64,000 nt of DNA from Oceanomicrobium pacificus (GTDB lineage Bacteria; Pseudomonadota; Alphaproteobacteria; Rhodobacterales; Rhodobacteraceae), in the NCBI RefSeq assembly GCF_009833495.1, contig NZ_WUWG01000001.1, positions 248,001 to 312,000 of the forward strand. Direction: 5' to 3'. Every line of letters starts with the position of its first letter. The stretch's first letter is position 1. The notes beneath the pieces are model-generated. The model was not told the origin of the DNA. It was given only the letters and a program-made list of their open reading frames with translations, and did not search any database. A program made the position numbers and the translations under genes. Of this stretch, positions 56,031-64,000 are shown piece after piece.

Positions 56031-56960
56031 ATGACCCCGATGATCCGAACCGCTGCGAGCCTGACCGTTCTGATGAGCCTTGCCGGCGCGGCGCATGCCA
56101 ATTGCGATACGGTGACCTTCTCCGATGTCGGCTGGACCGACATCACCGCCACCACCGCCGCGACGAGCGTGGTGCTCGAGGCGCTCGGCTACGAGACGGA
56201 TGTGAAGGTCCTGTCCGTCCCGGTCACCTATGTGTCGCTCGAAAAGGGTGACGTGGATGTGTTCCTGGGCAACTGGATGCCGACCATGGAAGCCGACATT
56301 GCAAAATATCGCGACGCCGGCACGGTCGACACGGTGCGCGCGAACCTCGAAGGCGCGAAATACACGCTCGCGGTCAACGCCGCGGCTGCGGCCGCCGGCA
56401 TTGCCGATTTCGCGGATATCGCCGCGCAGAAGGACGCGCTCGACGGCAAGATCTACGGCATCGAGCCGGGCAATGACGGCAACCGCCTGATCCAGGACAT
56501 GATCGACAGCGACGCGTTCGGCCTGTCGGGCTTCGAAGTGGTTGAAAGCTCCGAGCAAGGCATGCTTGCGCAGGTCGAGCGGGCCAGCAAGAAAGACGAG
56601 CCGATCGTCTTCCTCGGCTGGGAACCGCACCCGATGAACGCCAATTTCGACCTGACCTACCTGACGGGTGGCGACGATTATTTCGGGCCGGACCTTGGCG
56701 GTGCCACGGTCTATACCAACACCCGCGCCGGCTATGTGGAGGAATGCCCGAACGTGGGTGCGCTTCTCAACAATCTGGAATTCTCGCTCGCCATGGAAAA
56801 CGAGATCATGGGCGCGATCCTCGATGAGGGCACCGACCCGAACGAAGCCGCCAAGGCATGGCTTGCCGCCAATCCCGGCACGCTCGACGCCTGGCTCGAC
56901 GGCGTGACGACCAAGGATGGCGCACCGGCCATCGACGCGGCCAAGGCTGCTCTGCAGTAA
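56031..56960 (+). CDS. choX: Choline-binding protein ChoX
   Basis: A 309-residue OpuAC-type binding protein with a signal peptide (GAAHANCD near residue 22) and a conserved disulfide candidate. The family signatures are FSDVGWTDITATTAATSVVLEALGY, VFLGNWMPTM and VFLGWEPHPMNANFDL, with aromatic residues expected to cage the quaternary ammonium. It delivers choline to ChoWV. GGAG precedes the ATG. Two hairpins follow the stop. Confidence 0.93.
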   Translation: MTPMIRTAASLTVLMSLAGAAHANCDTVTFSDVGWTDITATTAATSVVLEALGYETDVKVLSVPVTYVSLEKGDVDVFLGNWMPTMEADIAKYRDAGTVDTVRANLEGAKYTLAVNAAAAAAGIADFADIAAQKDALDGKIYGIEPGNDGNRLIQDMIDSDAFGLSGFEVVESSEQGMLAQVERASKKDEPIVFLGWEPHPMNANFDLTYLTGGDDYFGPDLGGATVYTNTRAGYVEECPNVGALLNNLEFSLAMENEIMGAILDEGTDPNEAAKAWLAANPGTLDAWLDGVTTKDGAPAIDAAKAALQ

Positions 56961-56968
56961 GGAAGAAC

Positions 56969-57038
56969 GGCGCCGCCGCACCCCTGCGTGCGGCGCCTGA
57001 CAGACCGGGGGCACGCGCCCGACACCGGGCGCGTGCCC
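56969..57038 (+). promoter_or_regulatory. Two hairpins between choX and choW
   Basis: First stem: GGCGCCGC with GCGGCGCC (56969-56997). Second: a perfect 13-pair stem GGGCACGCGCCCG/CGGGCGCGTGCCC with loop ACAC (57009-57038). Neither has a T-run. Their place fits mRNA stabilisation of choX over choWV. Confidence 0.75.
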
Positions 57039-57063
57039 TGCCCCCGCGCGGCAGAGGAACGGC

Positions 57064-57903
57064 ATGGACTGGCTCACCGAGAACAAGATCCCGGTCGGAA
57101 AGACCGCTGCGGCCTTTTTCGACTGGCTTCAGGACAATGCCGAATGGCTCTTCGACGCGCTGGCCGACGGACTTGATGCGCTGATCGGCGCGATCCTCTG
57201 GACCATGCAGACCCCGCCGGTGCTCGTCGTCGTCGCGGTTTTCGTGATCCTCAGCTGGCTGTTGCAGCGCAGCTGGCAGACGAGCCTGCTGGTGCTTGCC
57301 GGGCTGCTTTTCATCATCAATCAAGGCTATTGGGACGAGACGACCGAAAGCCTGACGCTTGTGCTGGCCGCCTGCATGGTCTGCATGGCCGTGGGCGTGC
57401 CCATCGGCATTGCGGCCGCGCACCGGCCGCGGCTCTACACCGTCATGCGGCCGATCCTCGACCTGATGCAGACGCTGCCGACCTTCGTCTATCTGATCCC
57501 CGCCATCGTCTTCTTCGGTATCGGCATGGTGCCGGGGCTGATGGCAACGGTGATTTTCGTCCTGCCCGCGCCGATCCGGCTGACCCATCTGGGCGTGTCC
57601 AACACGCCGCGCGCGCTCATCGAGGCTGCCGAAGCCTTCGGCGCGACCCCGCGCCAGAAGCTCTGGAAGGTGGAACTGCCCTACGCGCTGCCGCAGATCA
57701 TGGCGGGCCTCAACCAGACGATCATGCTCTCGCTGTCCATGGTGGTCATCGCGGCGCTGGTCGGGGCTGACGGGCTCGGCGTGCCGGTGGTGCGCGCGCT
57801 CAATCAGGTCAATACCGCGCTTGGCTTCGAAAGCGGCTTCATCATCGTGGTGGTGGCGATCCTGCTCGACCGCATGCTGCGCATCCGGGGGCAGAAGAAA
57901 TGA
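57064..57903 (+). CDS. choW: Choline ABC transporter permease ChoW
   Basis: A 279-residue permease of the ProW/OpuAB family with six or more helices and the EAA loop EAAEAFGATPRQKLWKVELPYALPQ. The N-terminal MDWLTENKIPVGKTA segment is typical of ChoW. It overlaps choV by 4 bases (ATGA). Confidence 0.93.
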   Translation: MDWLTENKIPVGKTAAAFFDWLQDNAEWLFDALADGLDALIGAILWTMQTPPVLVVVAVFVILSWLLQRSWQTSLLVLAGLLFIINQGYWDETTESLTLVLAACMVCMAVGVPIGIAAAHRPRLYTVMRPILDLMQTLPTFVYLIPAIVFFGIGMVPGLMATVIFVLPAPIRLTHLGVSNTPRALIEAAEAFGATPRQKLWKVELPYALPQIMAGLNQTIMLSLSMVVIAALVGADGLGVPVVRALNQVNTALGFESGFIIVVVAILLDRMLRIRGQKK

Positions 57904-58946
57904 CGGTGATGGTCGCCTTCGATGCGGTGAATATCGTGTTCGGCGATGCGCCGAAAACCGCGCTGCCGCTGATGGACAAAGGCATGAGCCGGTCAGAGAT
58001 TCAGGACCGGACCGGTCAGGTGCTGGGCGTCCACAATGCCAGCCTCGAGGTCGAAGAGGGCGAGATTCTCGTCCTGATGGGACTGTCCGGTTCCGGCAAA
58101 TCCACGCTCTTGCGGGCCGTGAACGGGCTGAACCCGGTCGCCCGCGGCGAGGTCCGCGTCCATGACGGCACGGGGCTGGTGCCCGTCAGCCATACGGACG
58201 CGCGCACGCTCCGTCGCCTGCGGCTCAGCCGGGTCGCGATGGTGTTCCAGCAATTCGGCCTGCTGCCCTGGCGCTCGGTCGCGGACAATGTCGGGCTCGG
58301 GCTGGAACTGGCGGGGCTGAAACGGTCCGAGCGCGAGGCCCGGATCGCGGAACAGCTGGAACTCGTGGGCCTGCAGGACTGGGCCGACCGGCGCGTCGGC
58401 GAACTGTCCGGCGGGATGCAGCAGCGCGTCGGCCTTGCCCGCGCTTTTGCCACCGAAGCGCCGATCCTCTTGATGGACGAGCCTTTCTCCGCGCTCGACC
58501 CGCTCATCCGGACCCGGCTGCAGGACGAGTTGCTGGACCTGCAGGCGCGGCTGAAACGCACGATCATTTTCGTCAGCCACGATCTCGACGAGGCGTTCAA
58601 GATCGGCGACCGGATCGCGATCATGGAAGGCGGTCGGATCGTCCAGTGCGGCACCCCGCGGGAGATCATAGCCGCGCCGGAAAACGACTATGTGGCGGAT
58701 TTCGTGGCGCATATGAACCCGCTCGGCGTCCTGCGCGCGGGCGATGTGATGCAGCCCGCTCCGGCGGATCTGGTGACCGCCGGAACGGTGCATGAAGACG
58801 AGCGGATGGACCGTGTCATCCGCGATTGTCACGATGCGTCAGGGCCGGTCGGGGTGACCGGCCGCGACGGGGCCATTGTCGGCCAGATCACGCCGCGCGA
58901 CATTCTTGCCGCGCTGCGCAAGAGCCAGGCGCCCGCCGCGGACTGA
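57900..58946 (+). CDS. choV: Choline ABC transporter ATPase ChoV
   Basis: A 348-residue ProV-type ATPase with Walker A GLSGSGKST, signature LSGGMQQR and Walker B LLMDEPFSALDP, then a C-terminal CBS-like region (ERMDRVIRDC, GQITPRDILAAL) that in ProV relatives senses ionic strength. It powers choline uptake with ChoXW and is the last gene of the operon; it converges with znuA. Confidence 0.93.
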   Translation: MTVMVAFDAVNIVFGDAPKTALPLMDKGMSRSEIQDRTGQVLGVHNASLEVEEGEILVLMGLSGSGKSTLLRAVNGLNPVARGEVRVHDGTGLVPVSHTDARTLRRLRLSRVAMVFQQFGLLPWRSVADNVGLGLELAGLKRSEREARIAEQLELVGLQDWADRRVGELSGGMQQRVGLARAFATEAPILLMDEPFSALDPLIRTRLQDELLDLQARLKRTIIFVSHDLDEAFKIGDRIAIMEGGRIVQCGTPREIIAAPENDYVADFVAHMNPLGVLRAGDVMQPAPADLVTAGTVHEDERMDRVIRDCHDASGPVGVTGRDGAIVGQITPRDILAALRKSQAPAAD

Positions 58947-58957
58947 GCCCGCCCCCG

Positions 58958-60109
58958 TCAGTCGTGGGACAGGCAGCCGGCGATATCGTCGGCCATCGCG
59001 CGCAGCATCTGACCGTAGAGCGCCGCCCCCGGCTCCAGATCCACGCCGAGCAGGTCGAGGGTCACGACCTCCACATCCATGCCTTCGGTCGCCGTGCGGA
59101 GCACGCTCTCAGATGCACTCGTGTCGGACAGGACGCAATGCAGGTCACCCTCCTGCATCTCGGTGCGGATGTCGCGCAGGCGGGCCGCCCCCGGCTTGGC
59201 ATTGTCGCTCACCGCGATCGAACCAAGCGCGTGCAGGTCGAATGCTTCTTCGAAATATTGCGTGGCATCGTGATAGACGACGAAAGGCGCATCGAGGTCT
59301 GAGAGTTGCGCGTTCAGTTCTTCGGCGAGCGCCGCCAGTTCCGCCTGTGCGGCTTCGGCATTGGCGCGGTAGAGATCCGCATTTTCGGGGTCAAGCTCGG
59401 CCAGTTTCTCAGCCAAAACGCCGGTCCATGCGGCTGCATTGGCCGGGTCGAGCCAGGCATGCGGGTCGATCGGTCCGTGATCGTGTCCGGCATGGTCGTC
59501 ATGATCATCATGGCCGTCTTCATCGGCATGGTCGTCATGCTCGTCATGCCCTTCGGCATGTTCCTCGCTATCGTGATCATCATGATCGTCGTGGTCATCA
59601 TGCTCTGCATGATCCTCGTCGTCCGCATGATCGTCATGCGCCTCGTCCCCATGGTCGTCATGGTCTTCATCGCCATGCTTTTCGTCATCGTGATCGTCGT
59701 GACCATGGTCGTCATGATCCCCGTCTTCATGATCGTGGTCATGGTCGAAGATGGGACCGTCGCGGGTTTCGCGCTGCGCCGTCACGTCGAGGTCAAGAAG
59801 CGCAAGCGACTGCCCGTCGCCCAGCGCTTCGGCCGCCTCGGCCAGCCATGGCGTCATCGCCGGCCCGATCCAGACCAGCATGTCGGCATCCTGCAGGTTG
59901 CGCGCCTGCGAGGGCTTGAGCGACTGGTGGTGCGGATCCTCGCTGCCCTGCAACAGCAGGTCCGGTGTCCCTGCCCCCTCCATCACGCGCGCAACAAGCG
60001 CATGAACGGGGCGAATATCGGTCACGACTTTCGGTGCCGCAGCACCCGCAACCGGGGCGATGACGGCCAGAATGGCGGCAGTGGACAGGGATCGGCGGAA
60101 TCTGGACAT
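58958..60109 (-). CDS. znuA: Zinc-binding protein ZnuA with a very long His/Asp-rich loop
   Basis: A 383-residue cluster A-I binding protein. It has a signal peptide, the zinc ligand motif near DPHH (H60/H61), then an insert at residues about 122-211 made mainly of H and D (26 histidines in 90 residues), followed by DPHAWLDP (H217) and YHDATQYFEEAF. The insert is well above the 20-40 residues usual in ZnuA. The start is the ATG at 60109. The znuBC genes are not adjacent. Confidence 0.93.
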   Translation of the reverse strand: MSRFRRSLSTAAILAVIAPVAGAAAPKVVTDIRPVHALVARVMEGAGTPDLLLQGSEDPHHQSLKPSQARNLQDADMLVWIGPAMTPWLAEAAEALGDGQSLALLDLDVTAQRETRDGPIFDHDHDHEDGDHDDHGHDDHDDEKHGDEDHDDHGDEAHDDHADDEDHAEHDDHDDHDDHDSEEHAEGHDEHDDHADEDGHDDHDDHAGHDHGPIDPHAWLDPANAAAWTGVLAEKLAELDPENADLYRANAEAAQAELAALAEELNAQLSDLDAPFVVYHDATQYFEEAFDLHALGSIAVSDNAKPGAARLRDIRTEMQEGDLHCVLSDTSASESVLRTATEGMDVEVVTLDLLGVDLEPGAALYGQMLRAMADDIAGCLSHD

Positions 60110-60147
60110 GAAACGGGCTCCTACATGGTGAGAGCCGCATCCGTAAT

Positions 60148-60162
60148 TGTTATAGTATAACA
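60148..60162. promoter_or_regulatory. Zur box (perfect palindrome)
   Basis: TGTTATA-G-TATAACA is a perfect 15-base palindrome 39 bases upstream of znuA. It matches the core of the published gammaproteobacterial Zur consensus (TGTTATAnTATAACA). It lies between znuA and a divergent secreted-protein gene, so it could control both. Confidence 0.85.
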
Positions 60163-60247
60163 TATCAAGTGCTTTCTCCGGTGGACTTGCCAAAGCCACG
60201 CGTGCCGCCCAGTCTGGGCGCAGGGATTTTCATCGGAGGAGGCACAG

Positions 60248-60697
60248 ATGACACGGATTTTCATGACCCTTCTGGCCATCGCGCTTGGCGCCACGGCCGC
60301 ACAGGCCGACGGCCATATTGCCGACATTCTGGGCGAGGCAGAAGCGGCCTGCACCAGTTTCGAGAACGGCACGTTCGACGCCGGTGACGCGGTGACGATG
60401 GTCGACCTCGACGGGGACGGCACGGAGGACACGATCGTCGACGAAAGCAGGTTCGCTTGCTCATCCGCCGCGTCGCTCTACTGCGGCACGGGTGGCTGCA
60501 TGGTCCATGCGCTCGTCGGCGGGACCGAGGGCAAGTGGCTCGCCAAGGGCTGGAAGGTCGTTGAATGGGGCGAGGACCGGATCCTGCTCTTCGCCATCCA
60601 TGGCGCCAATTGCGGCGGCACCAACCTGCGCCGCTGCTACGAGGCCGTTGTCTGGAACGGGGAGGCTTTCTCCACCGTTGCTCCAAAAGTGGAATAG
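60248..60697 (+). CDS. Secreted cysteine-containing protein with an Asp-rich motif
   Basis: A 149-residue protein with a signal peptide (TAAQADGHI, cleavage about residue 20). It has several cysteines (C35, then CSSAASLYCGTGGC, and NCGGTNLRRC) and a calcium-loop-like MVDLDGDGTEDTIVDE around residues 51-66. Possibly a small periplasmic calcium or metal-binding protein. I do not recognise a named family. GGAGGA precedes the ATG at 60248. It is read away from znuA, with the Zur box 86 bases upstream. Confidence 0.75.
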   Translation: MTRIFMTLLAIALGATAAQADGHIADILGEAEAACTSFENGTFDAGDAVTMVDLDGDGTEDTIVDESRFACSSAASLYCGTGGCMVHALVGGTEGKWLAKGWKVVEWGEDRILLFAIHGANCGGTNLRRCYEAVVWNGEAFSTVAPKVE

Positions 60698-60708
60698 CGG
60701 AACGAACG

Positions 60709-60731
60709 GCGCGGGCCGGACCGGCCCGCGC
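60709..60731. terminator. Terminator-like hairpin between convergent genes
   Basis: An 11-base arm GCGCGGGCCGG and its complement flank a single A; fewer pairs form in practice. It lies between the secreted-protein stop and the convergent DUF2189 stop. The T-run is poor on both sides, so its efficiency is uncertain. Confidence 0.5.
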
Positions 60732-60737
60732 GCTTCA

Positions 60738-61520
60738 TCACCCGTCGCCGCGCGGATAGGCCCGGCGGTACAAGTGCCAGGTCGCATGACCCAGCACCGG
60801 GAAGACGAGGATCATCCCGAGGAAGCCGGGCAGGCTGCCGAGGATGCTCAGCACCACCACGATCACCGCCCAGAGCGCCATTGTGCCTGCATTGTCGCGC
60901 ACGAAGGTGAAACTGCGGATCATCGCCGTCACCACATCCACATCGCGGTCGACGATCATCGGGACCGCCATGACCGTGACGGCAAACAGAAGCGCGGCGA
61001 GCGCGCCGCCCACGATCGTACCGACGAGGAGCATCGTGATCCCTTGTGGTGAAAAGAGCAGGTCGGCCGATGTCATCACATTGGTCAGCGGACGCAGCCC
61101 GAATGAGAGCGCAAAGACCAGATGCGCCAGATAGACCCAGACGAGATAGAAGAAGAGCACCACGAATGCCATCGACGGCACCTGCCCCTGGCTCTGACCC
61201 AGAATTGTGCGGAAGATGCGCGGCCAGGTCGGTTTCTGGCCGGCTTCCAGTTCGCGGCTGACCTCGTAGAGCCCTACTGCCAAGAAGGGACCTACCAGCG
61301 GGAAACCGCAGGCCAGTGGCAGGATCCAGTAGCTCGACCCCTGCACGACCAGTTGCAGGTAGATCGTGATCCCGATCACCGAGAAGAGCGCGCCGAAGAC
61401 AATCCCGAACATGGGCGCTTTCAGGAAATCCCGCCAGCCTGCAGCGAGCGCCGCCGTCAGGTCCGCCGTGGTCACGGCCTGCGCGTCGGGAATGACGGGC
61501 GGTTCGGTCGTGTCGGTCAT
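60738..61520 (-). CDS. DUF2189 integral membrane protein
   Basis: A 260-residue protein with about six membrane helices and DUF2189 motifs: LAAGWRDFLKAPMFGIVFG, FPLVGPFLAVGLYEVSRELEAGQKP near residue 80, and VLGHATWHLYRRAYP at the end. Function is unknown. The ATG at 61520 has GGGAGGA 6 bases before it and is preferred over an upstream start at 61538. Confidence 0.85.
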   Translation of the reverse strand: MTDTTEPPVIPDAQAVTTADLTAALAAGWRDFLKAPMFGIVFGALFSVIGITIYLQLVVQGSSYWILPLACGFPLVGPFLAVGLYEVSRELEAGQKPTWPRIFRTILGQSQGQVPSMAFVVLFFYLVWVYLAHLVFALSFGLRPLTNVMTSADLLFSPQGITMLLVGTIVGGALAALLFAVTVMAVPMIVDRDVDVVTAMIRSFTFVRDNAGTMALWAVIVVVLSILGSLPGFLGMILVFPVLGHATWHLYRRAYPRGDG

Positions 61521-61652
61521 GTCTATCCTCCCGGACATCTGCGTGTCATCGCTTGAGGATAGGAAAGGAACGGTCAGACAGGCAAGAGATTTGCTGACGC
61601 AACGTCAGCCGCGCCAGCCGCAAACGGGACCGGTCCTGCGGCCGGCCGGTCC

Positions 61653-62090
61653 TCAGCGCCCGCAGGCGACAATGCCCGCCTTGACCAGATGTCCGCAGAT
61701 CGACTCCACCGAAGCAAATTTCGACATCGGAATATCCCGGTTCAGCGCGCCGGTCGCATAGCCTGTGCCCGCGATGGTCACGCCGGTCAGGATCGTCAGC
61801 ACGGCAAGTTTGCGCGGTGCCGTTCGCCACCAGCCGCTGCCGCGCCGGGTCTTGCCGTCCTCCTCCGCCGTGACACGGCGCAGGAAGGCGTTGCGCTCTT
61901 CCTCGAAGGCGGCGACACGGTCGCTCAACTCCTGCTTCTCGCGGTGGAATTTCGTCCAGTTCGGGCTGATATCGGCGTCGAGCACGCCATGCGGCTGCTT
62001 CTTGCGCGCCATGCGAAGAGCCGAAACGGCTTCCTCCACATTCTCGGTACTGATCGCCACGGCGACCAGTTTCCCCACCTGATCAGACAT
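61653..62090 (-). CDS. Small membrane-tailed protein of unknown function
   Basis: A 145-residue protein. Residues about 1-40 have a helical VGKLVAVAISTENVEEAVSALRMARKK region with faint resemblance to DUF2786, then a coiled-coil stretch (KFHREKQELSDRVAAFEEERNAFLRRV). A single membrane helix near residues 94-110 is followed by a short tail. The ATG at 62090 has GGAG at 8 bases; an ATG at 62096 is too close to that site. An 8-pair A/T inverted repeat lies in the upstream region. Function unknown. Confidence 0.65.
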   Translation of the reverse strand: MSDQVGKLVAVAISTENVEEAVSALRMARKKQPHGVLDADISPNWTKFHREKQELSDRVAAFEEERNAFLRRVTAEEDGKTRRGSGWWRTAPRKLAVLTILTGVTIAGTGYATGALNRDIPMSKFASVESICGHLVKAGIVACGR

Positions 62091-62201
62091 ACACATGTCT
62101 CCTCGTTACGCGGCATCCACCGACCACACTTGCTCAGCACACGAGCAGGTACACCCATCCGGCTTCTGCCAACCGCCGATTCCCCACGACCGACGGTAAG
62201 A

Positions 62202-62229
62202 ACAGTTTACTCAAATCTACCTAAACTGT
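62202..62229. repeat. Inverted repeat ACAGTTTA/TAAACTGT
   Basis: Two perfect 8-base arms are separated by 12 bases in an A/T-rich island within GC-rich DNA. It lies 112 bases upstream of the membrane-tailed gene (minus) and just past the end of the MalK-type gene. It could be an operator or part of a promoter. Confidence 0.5.
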
Positions 62230-62290
62230 CTATAAACCGTGAATTTGCCGAGAAAAGGTTGAAAATGCGGCAGACGATCTTTCCGGTGTT

Positions 62291-63349
62291 TCACCCACTG
62301 TTGGTCGCCTGTCCCGCCGCATCGAAAAGATGCACCCGTTCGGGATCGAAGGCGAGGTGCATTTCCGTCCCCGGTGCCGGGTCCGCATCGCCCGTTAGGC
62401 GCAGGTTCACCTTTCCGGCCGCGCCGCAATCGACGAGCACGAACGTATCCGCACCGAGATATTCGCGCACGTCAACGCGGCCCGAACAATGGGCCTCCGC
62501 CGCAGTAGGCACCGTCCGGATGGCCTCAGGCCGCACGCCCAGATGCGCGGCCGCGCTTTGGGTCTTAAGCCCCGTCGACCGCCCGTCGACAACGACCTCG
62601 CCAGCCTCCGTCGTGCAGGGCAGGATGTTCATCTTCGGGCTGCCGATGAACTGGGCCACAAACAGGTTGGCGGGTCGCTCGTAAAGCTCCCGTGGCCGGC
62701 CCACCTGCTCGATAACCCCGCCCTGCAGCACCACGATCCGGTCGGCGAGCGTCATCGCCTCCACCTGATCGTGGGTCACGTAGATCATGGTCGCATCCAG
62801 CGTCTGGTGCAGCTTGGCGATCTCGTAGCGCATCTCGACCCGCAATGCGGCGTCGAGATTGGACAGCGGCTCGTCGAAGAGAAACGCGGTCGGGTCACGC
62901 ACGATCGAGCGGCCGATGGCCACGCGTTGCCGCTGTCCGCCCGACAGTTCCTTCGGCCGCCTGTCGAGATACTCTTCCAGCCGGAGGGCCCGCGCGGCCT
63001 CGTCCACCATCTGCGCGATCTCCGCTTTCGGGCGCCCGGCGGTCTTGAGCGAGAAGCCCATGTTCTCCCGCACGTTCATATGCGGGTAGAGCGCATAGGA
63101 CTGGAACACCATGGCCAGCCCGCGTTTCGAAGGCGGCTCGGCGGTGGCATCGCGCCCACCGACGATCACCTGCCCGCGGCTCACCTCCTCCAGCCCTGCG
63201 ATCATGCGCAGAAGCGTGGATTTCCCGCAGCCCGACGGGCCGACGAAGATGACGAACTCGCCCTCCTCGATGGCAAGGTCGATCCCTTTGATGACCTGCA
63301 CATCGCCGAACCATTTCTCGACCGCCCGCAATTCGATGGCGCTGCTCAT
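62291..63349 (-). CDS. Sugar ABC transporter ATPase (UgpC/MalK type)
   Basis: A 352-residue ATPase with Walker [10 protein letters not shown], signature LSGGQRQR, Walker [13 protein letters not shown] and a TOBE domain ([12 protein letters not shown]). Its permeases and binding protein are not in the window and presumably lie upstream past the right edge. The ATG at 63349 overlaps the glycosidase stop by ATGA, so the transporter likely imports the substrate of that enzyme. Confidence 0.92.
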   Translation of the reverse strand: MSSAIELRAVEKWFGDVQVIKGIDLAIEEGEFVIFVGPSGCGKSTLLRMIAGLEEVSRGQVIVGGRDATAEPPSKRGLAMVFQSYALYPHMNVRENMGFSLKTAGRPKAEIAQMVDEAARALRLEEYLDRRPKELSGGQRQRVAIGRSIVRDPTAFLFDEPLSNLDAALRVEMRYEIAKLHQTLDATMIYVTHDQVEAMTLADRIVVLQGGVIEQVGRPRELYERPANLFVAQFIGSPKMNILPCTTEAGEVVVDGRSTGLKTQSAAAHLGVRPEAIRTVPTAAEAHCSGRVDVREYLGADTFVLVDCGAAGKVNLRLTGDADPAPGTEMHLAFDPERVHLFDAAGQATNSG

Positions 63350-64000
63350 GCTGCGGCCCTCCCGGAACTGGAGGACGCCCAGGCGAGCCAGATCGCCGCC
63401 GTCCAGGTAAAAGTGCCACCGCCGGCGGCCGACCCGTCCTCGGGGTCGAAATATTCGTGGAAACCGCCCTTGCGGATCAATTCGGCCGTCCGCTCGCGCA
63501 ACTGTTCGGCACGGTCCGCATGGCCCGCATCGGCAAGTCCAACGGCGATCAGCCGGTTGACGATCCCCCAGACCGGCCCGCGCCAGTAGCGTTTGGCGTT
63601 GAACTTCGCTCCTTGCGGATAGTAGCTCGGCACGCCGTAGGGCAGCGCACCGGCCACCTTGTCGTACCAGTCGAGCATCCGGTCATCGCGCAAGCCGCCA
63701 TACCAGCTGAGGAACGATCCGCTCGACAGGCTGCCGGCAAAGTCTCCGGTGCGCAGGTCGCGCGCATCATAGGCCCCGAGATCGGCGTTCCACAGGTCTT
63801 CGACGCCGGCCTCCAGTTCGGCAATCCAGCCGTCCACCTCGGCGCGGTCCTGCCCGAACCGTTCCAGCATGTCTGCCAGATCGCGGTTGGCGCGCATCAG
63901 GATGAAGCTCATCGCCGGGTCGGCCACGCGGAACGGTCCACGGTCGCGGATTGCTGCCTCGTCCCATTCATGGTCCCGTCCGAAATAGAGGATGGCCAGA
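63346..64000 (-). CDS. Glycoside hydrolase of the GH63/MGH1-like type (C-terminal part)
   Basis: The frame is open to the right edge; about 217 codons of the C-terminus are visible. It resembles the (alpha/alpha)6 barrel end of GH63/MGH1-like glycosidases: [26 protein letters not shown] and [18 protein letters not shown] with [12 protein letters not shown] near the end. The catalytic base region is likely in the visible HEYFDPEDG. The gene start and substrate are unknown. It is coupled by ATGA to the sugar ATPase gene. Confidence 0.82.
   Translation of the reverse strand, partial: LAILYFGRDHEWDEAAIRDRGPFRVADPAMSFILMRANRDLADMLERFGQDRAEVDGWIAELEAGVEDLWNADLGAYDARDLRTGDFAGSLSSGSFLSWYGGLRDDRMLDWYDKVAGALPYGVPSYYPQGAKFNAKRYWRGPVWGIVNRLIAVGLADAGHADRAEQLRERTAELIRKGGFHEYFDPEDGSAAGGGTFTWTAAIWLAWASSSSGRAAA

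Noticed and set aside
59306-60160. Plus-strand frame of 284 codons, very hydrophobic, across znuA
   Set aside because: It is the antisense of the CAT/GAT triplet repeat encoding the His/Asp loop; the hydrophobic look (runs of V, M, I) is forced by that repeat. It has no ribosome site.

Overview
The window is a 64-kb, GC-rich, densely coded stretch of bacterial chromosome. Gene content points to an alphaproteobacterium, most likely of the Rhodobacterales (Roseobacter/Paracoccus-like). Indicators are dapD and dapE near each other, an mce/DUF1467 pair, a form II CODH-like coxMLS set, urtABCDE joined to urease genes, a bet/cho choline locus, and many solute-binding-protein transporters. This placement is inferred from gene families and layout; no search was run. 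I saw no rRNA, tRNA, CRISPR array, insertion sequence or prophage.

Layout. 1-6.8 kb: end of dapD with its terminator, a CcdA/thioredoxin pair, a small conserved protein, a HAD phosphatase, a secreted Hint-domain protein, dapE, a DUF4136 lipoprotein and a DUF2064 protein. 6.8-10.5 kb: molybdenum hydroxylase operon coxS-coxL-coxM (minus strand) with the form II active-site motif. 10.9-18.0 kb: housekeeping and small genes (DUF1761, methylmalonyl-CoA epimerase, DUF1467, EI24 membrane protein, nitroreductase, azoreductase, acetyltransferase, M32 carboxypeptidase, GT25). 18.0-23.6 kb: oppABCDF (minus). 24.1-25.2 kb: glutaryl-CoA dehydrogenase.

25.2-32.4 kb: a LacI-type regulator diverging from a ribose-type ABC transporter, a TIM-barrel isomerase and a Gfo/Idh/MocA dehydrogenase, a catabolic operon of unknown substrate. 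32.4-44.8 kb: a galactoside island. It has a sugar ABC transporter (binding protein and permeases on minus; ATPase on plus behind an IclR regulator), alpha-galactosidase (GH36), beta-galactosidase (GH42), an SDR sugar dehydrogenase, KDGal kinase and KDPGal aldolase, which together are most of a De Ley-Doudoroff galactose route.

44.9-53.4 kb: a urea operon read urtA-B-C-D-E-ureA-(52-aa His-rich microprotein)-ureB-lprI-ureC and closed by a strong terminator, without ureD/E/F/G. 53.7-58.9 kb: choline oxidation and uptake (betA, betI, diverging from choXWV). 59.0-60.7 kb: znuA with a roughly 90-residue His/Asp-rich loop behind a perfect Zur-type palindrome, and a divergent secreted protein. The right edge holds two small membrane or envelope genes, a MalK-type ATPase and the C-terminus of a glycoside hydrolase cut by the window end.

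Two threads stand out. All five binding-protein genes inside transporter operons (oppA, the ribose-type one, the galactoside one, urtA, choX) are followed at once by a perfect or nearly perfect GC-rich hairpin before the next gene. Several regulators (LacI, IclR, BetI, Zur) have visible candidate operators in the expected divergent regions.
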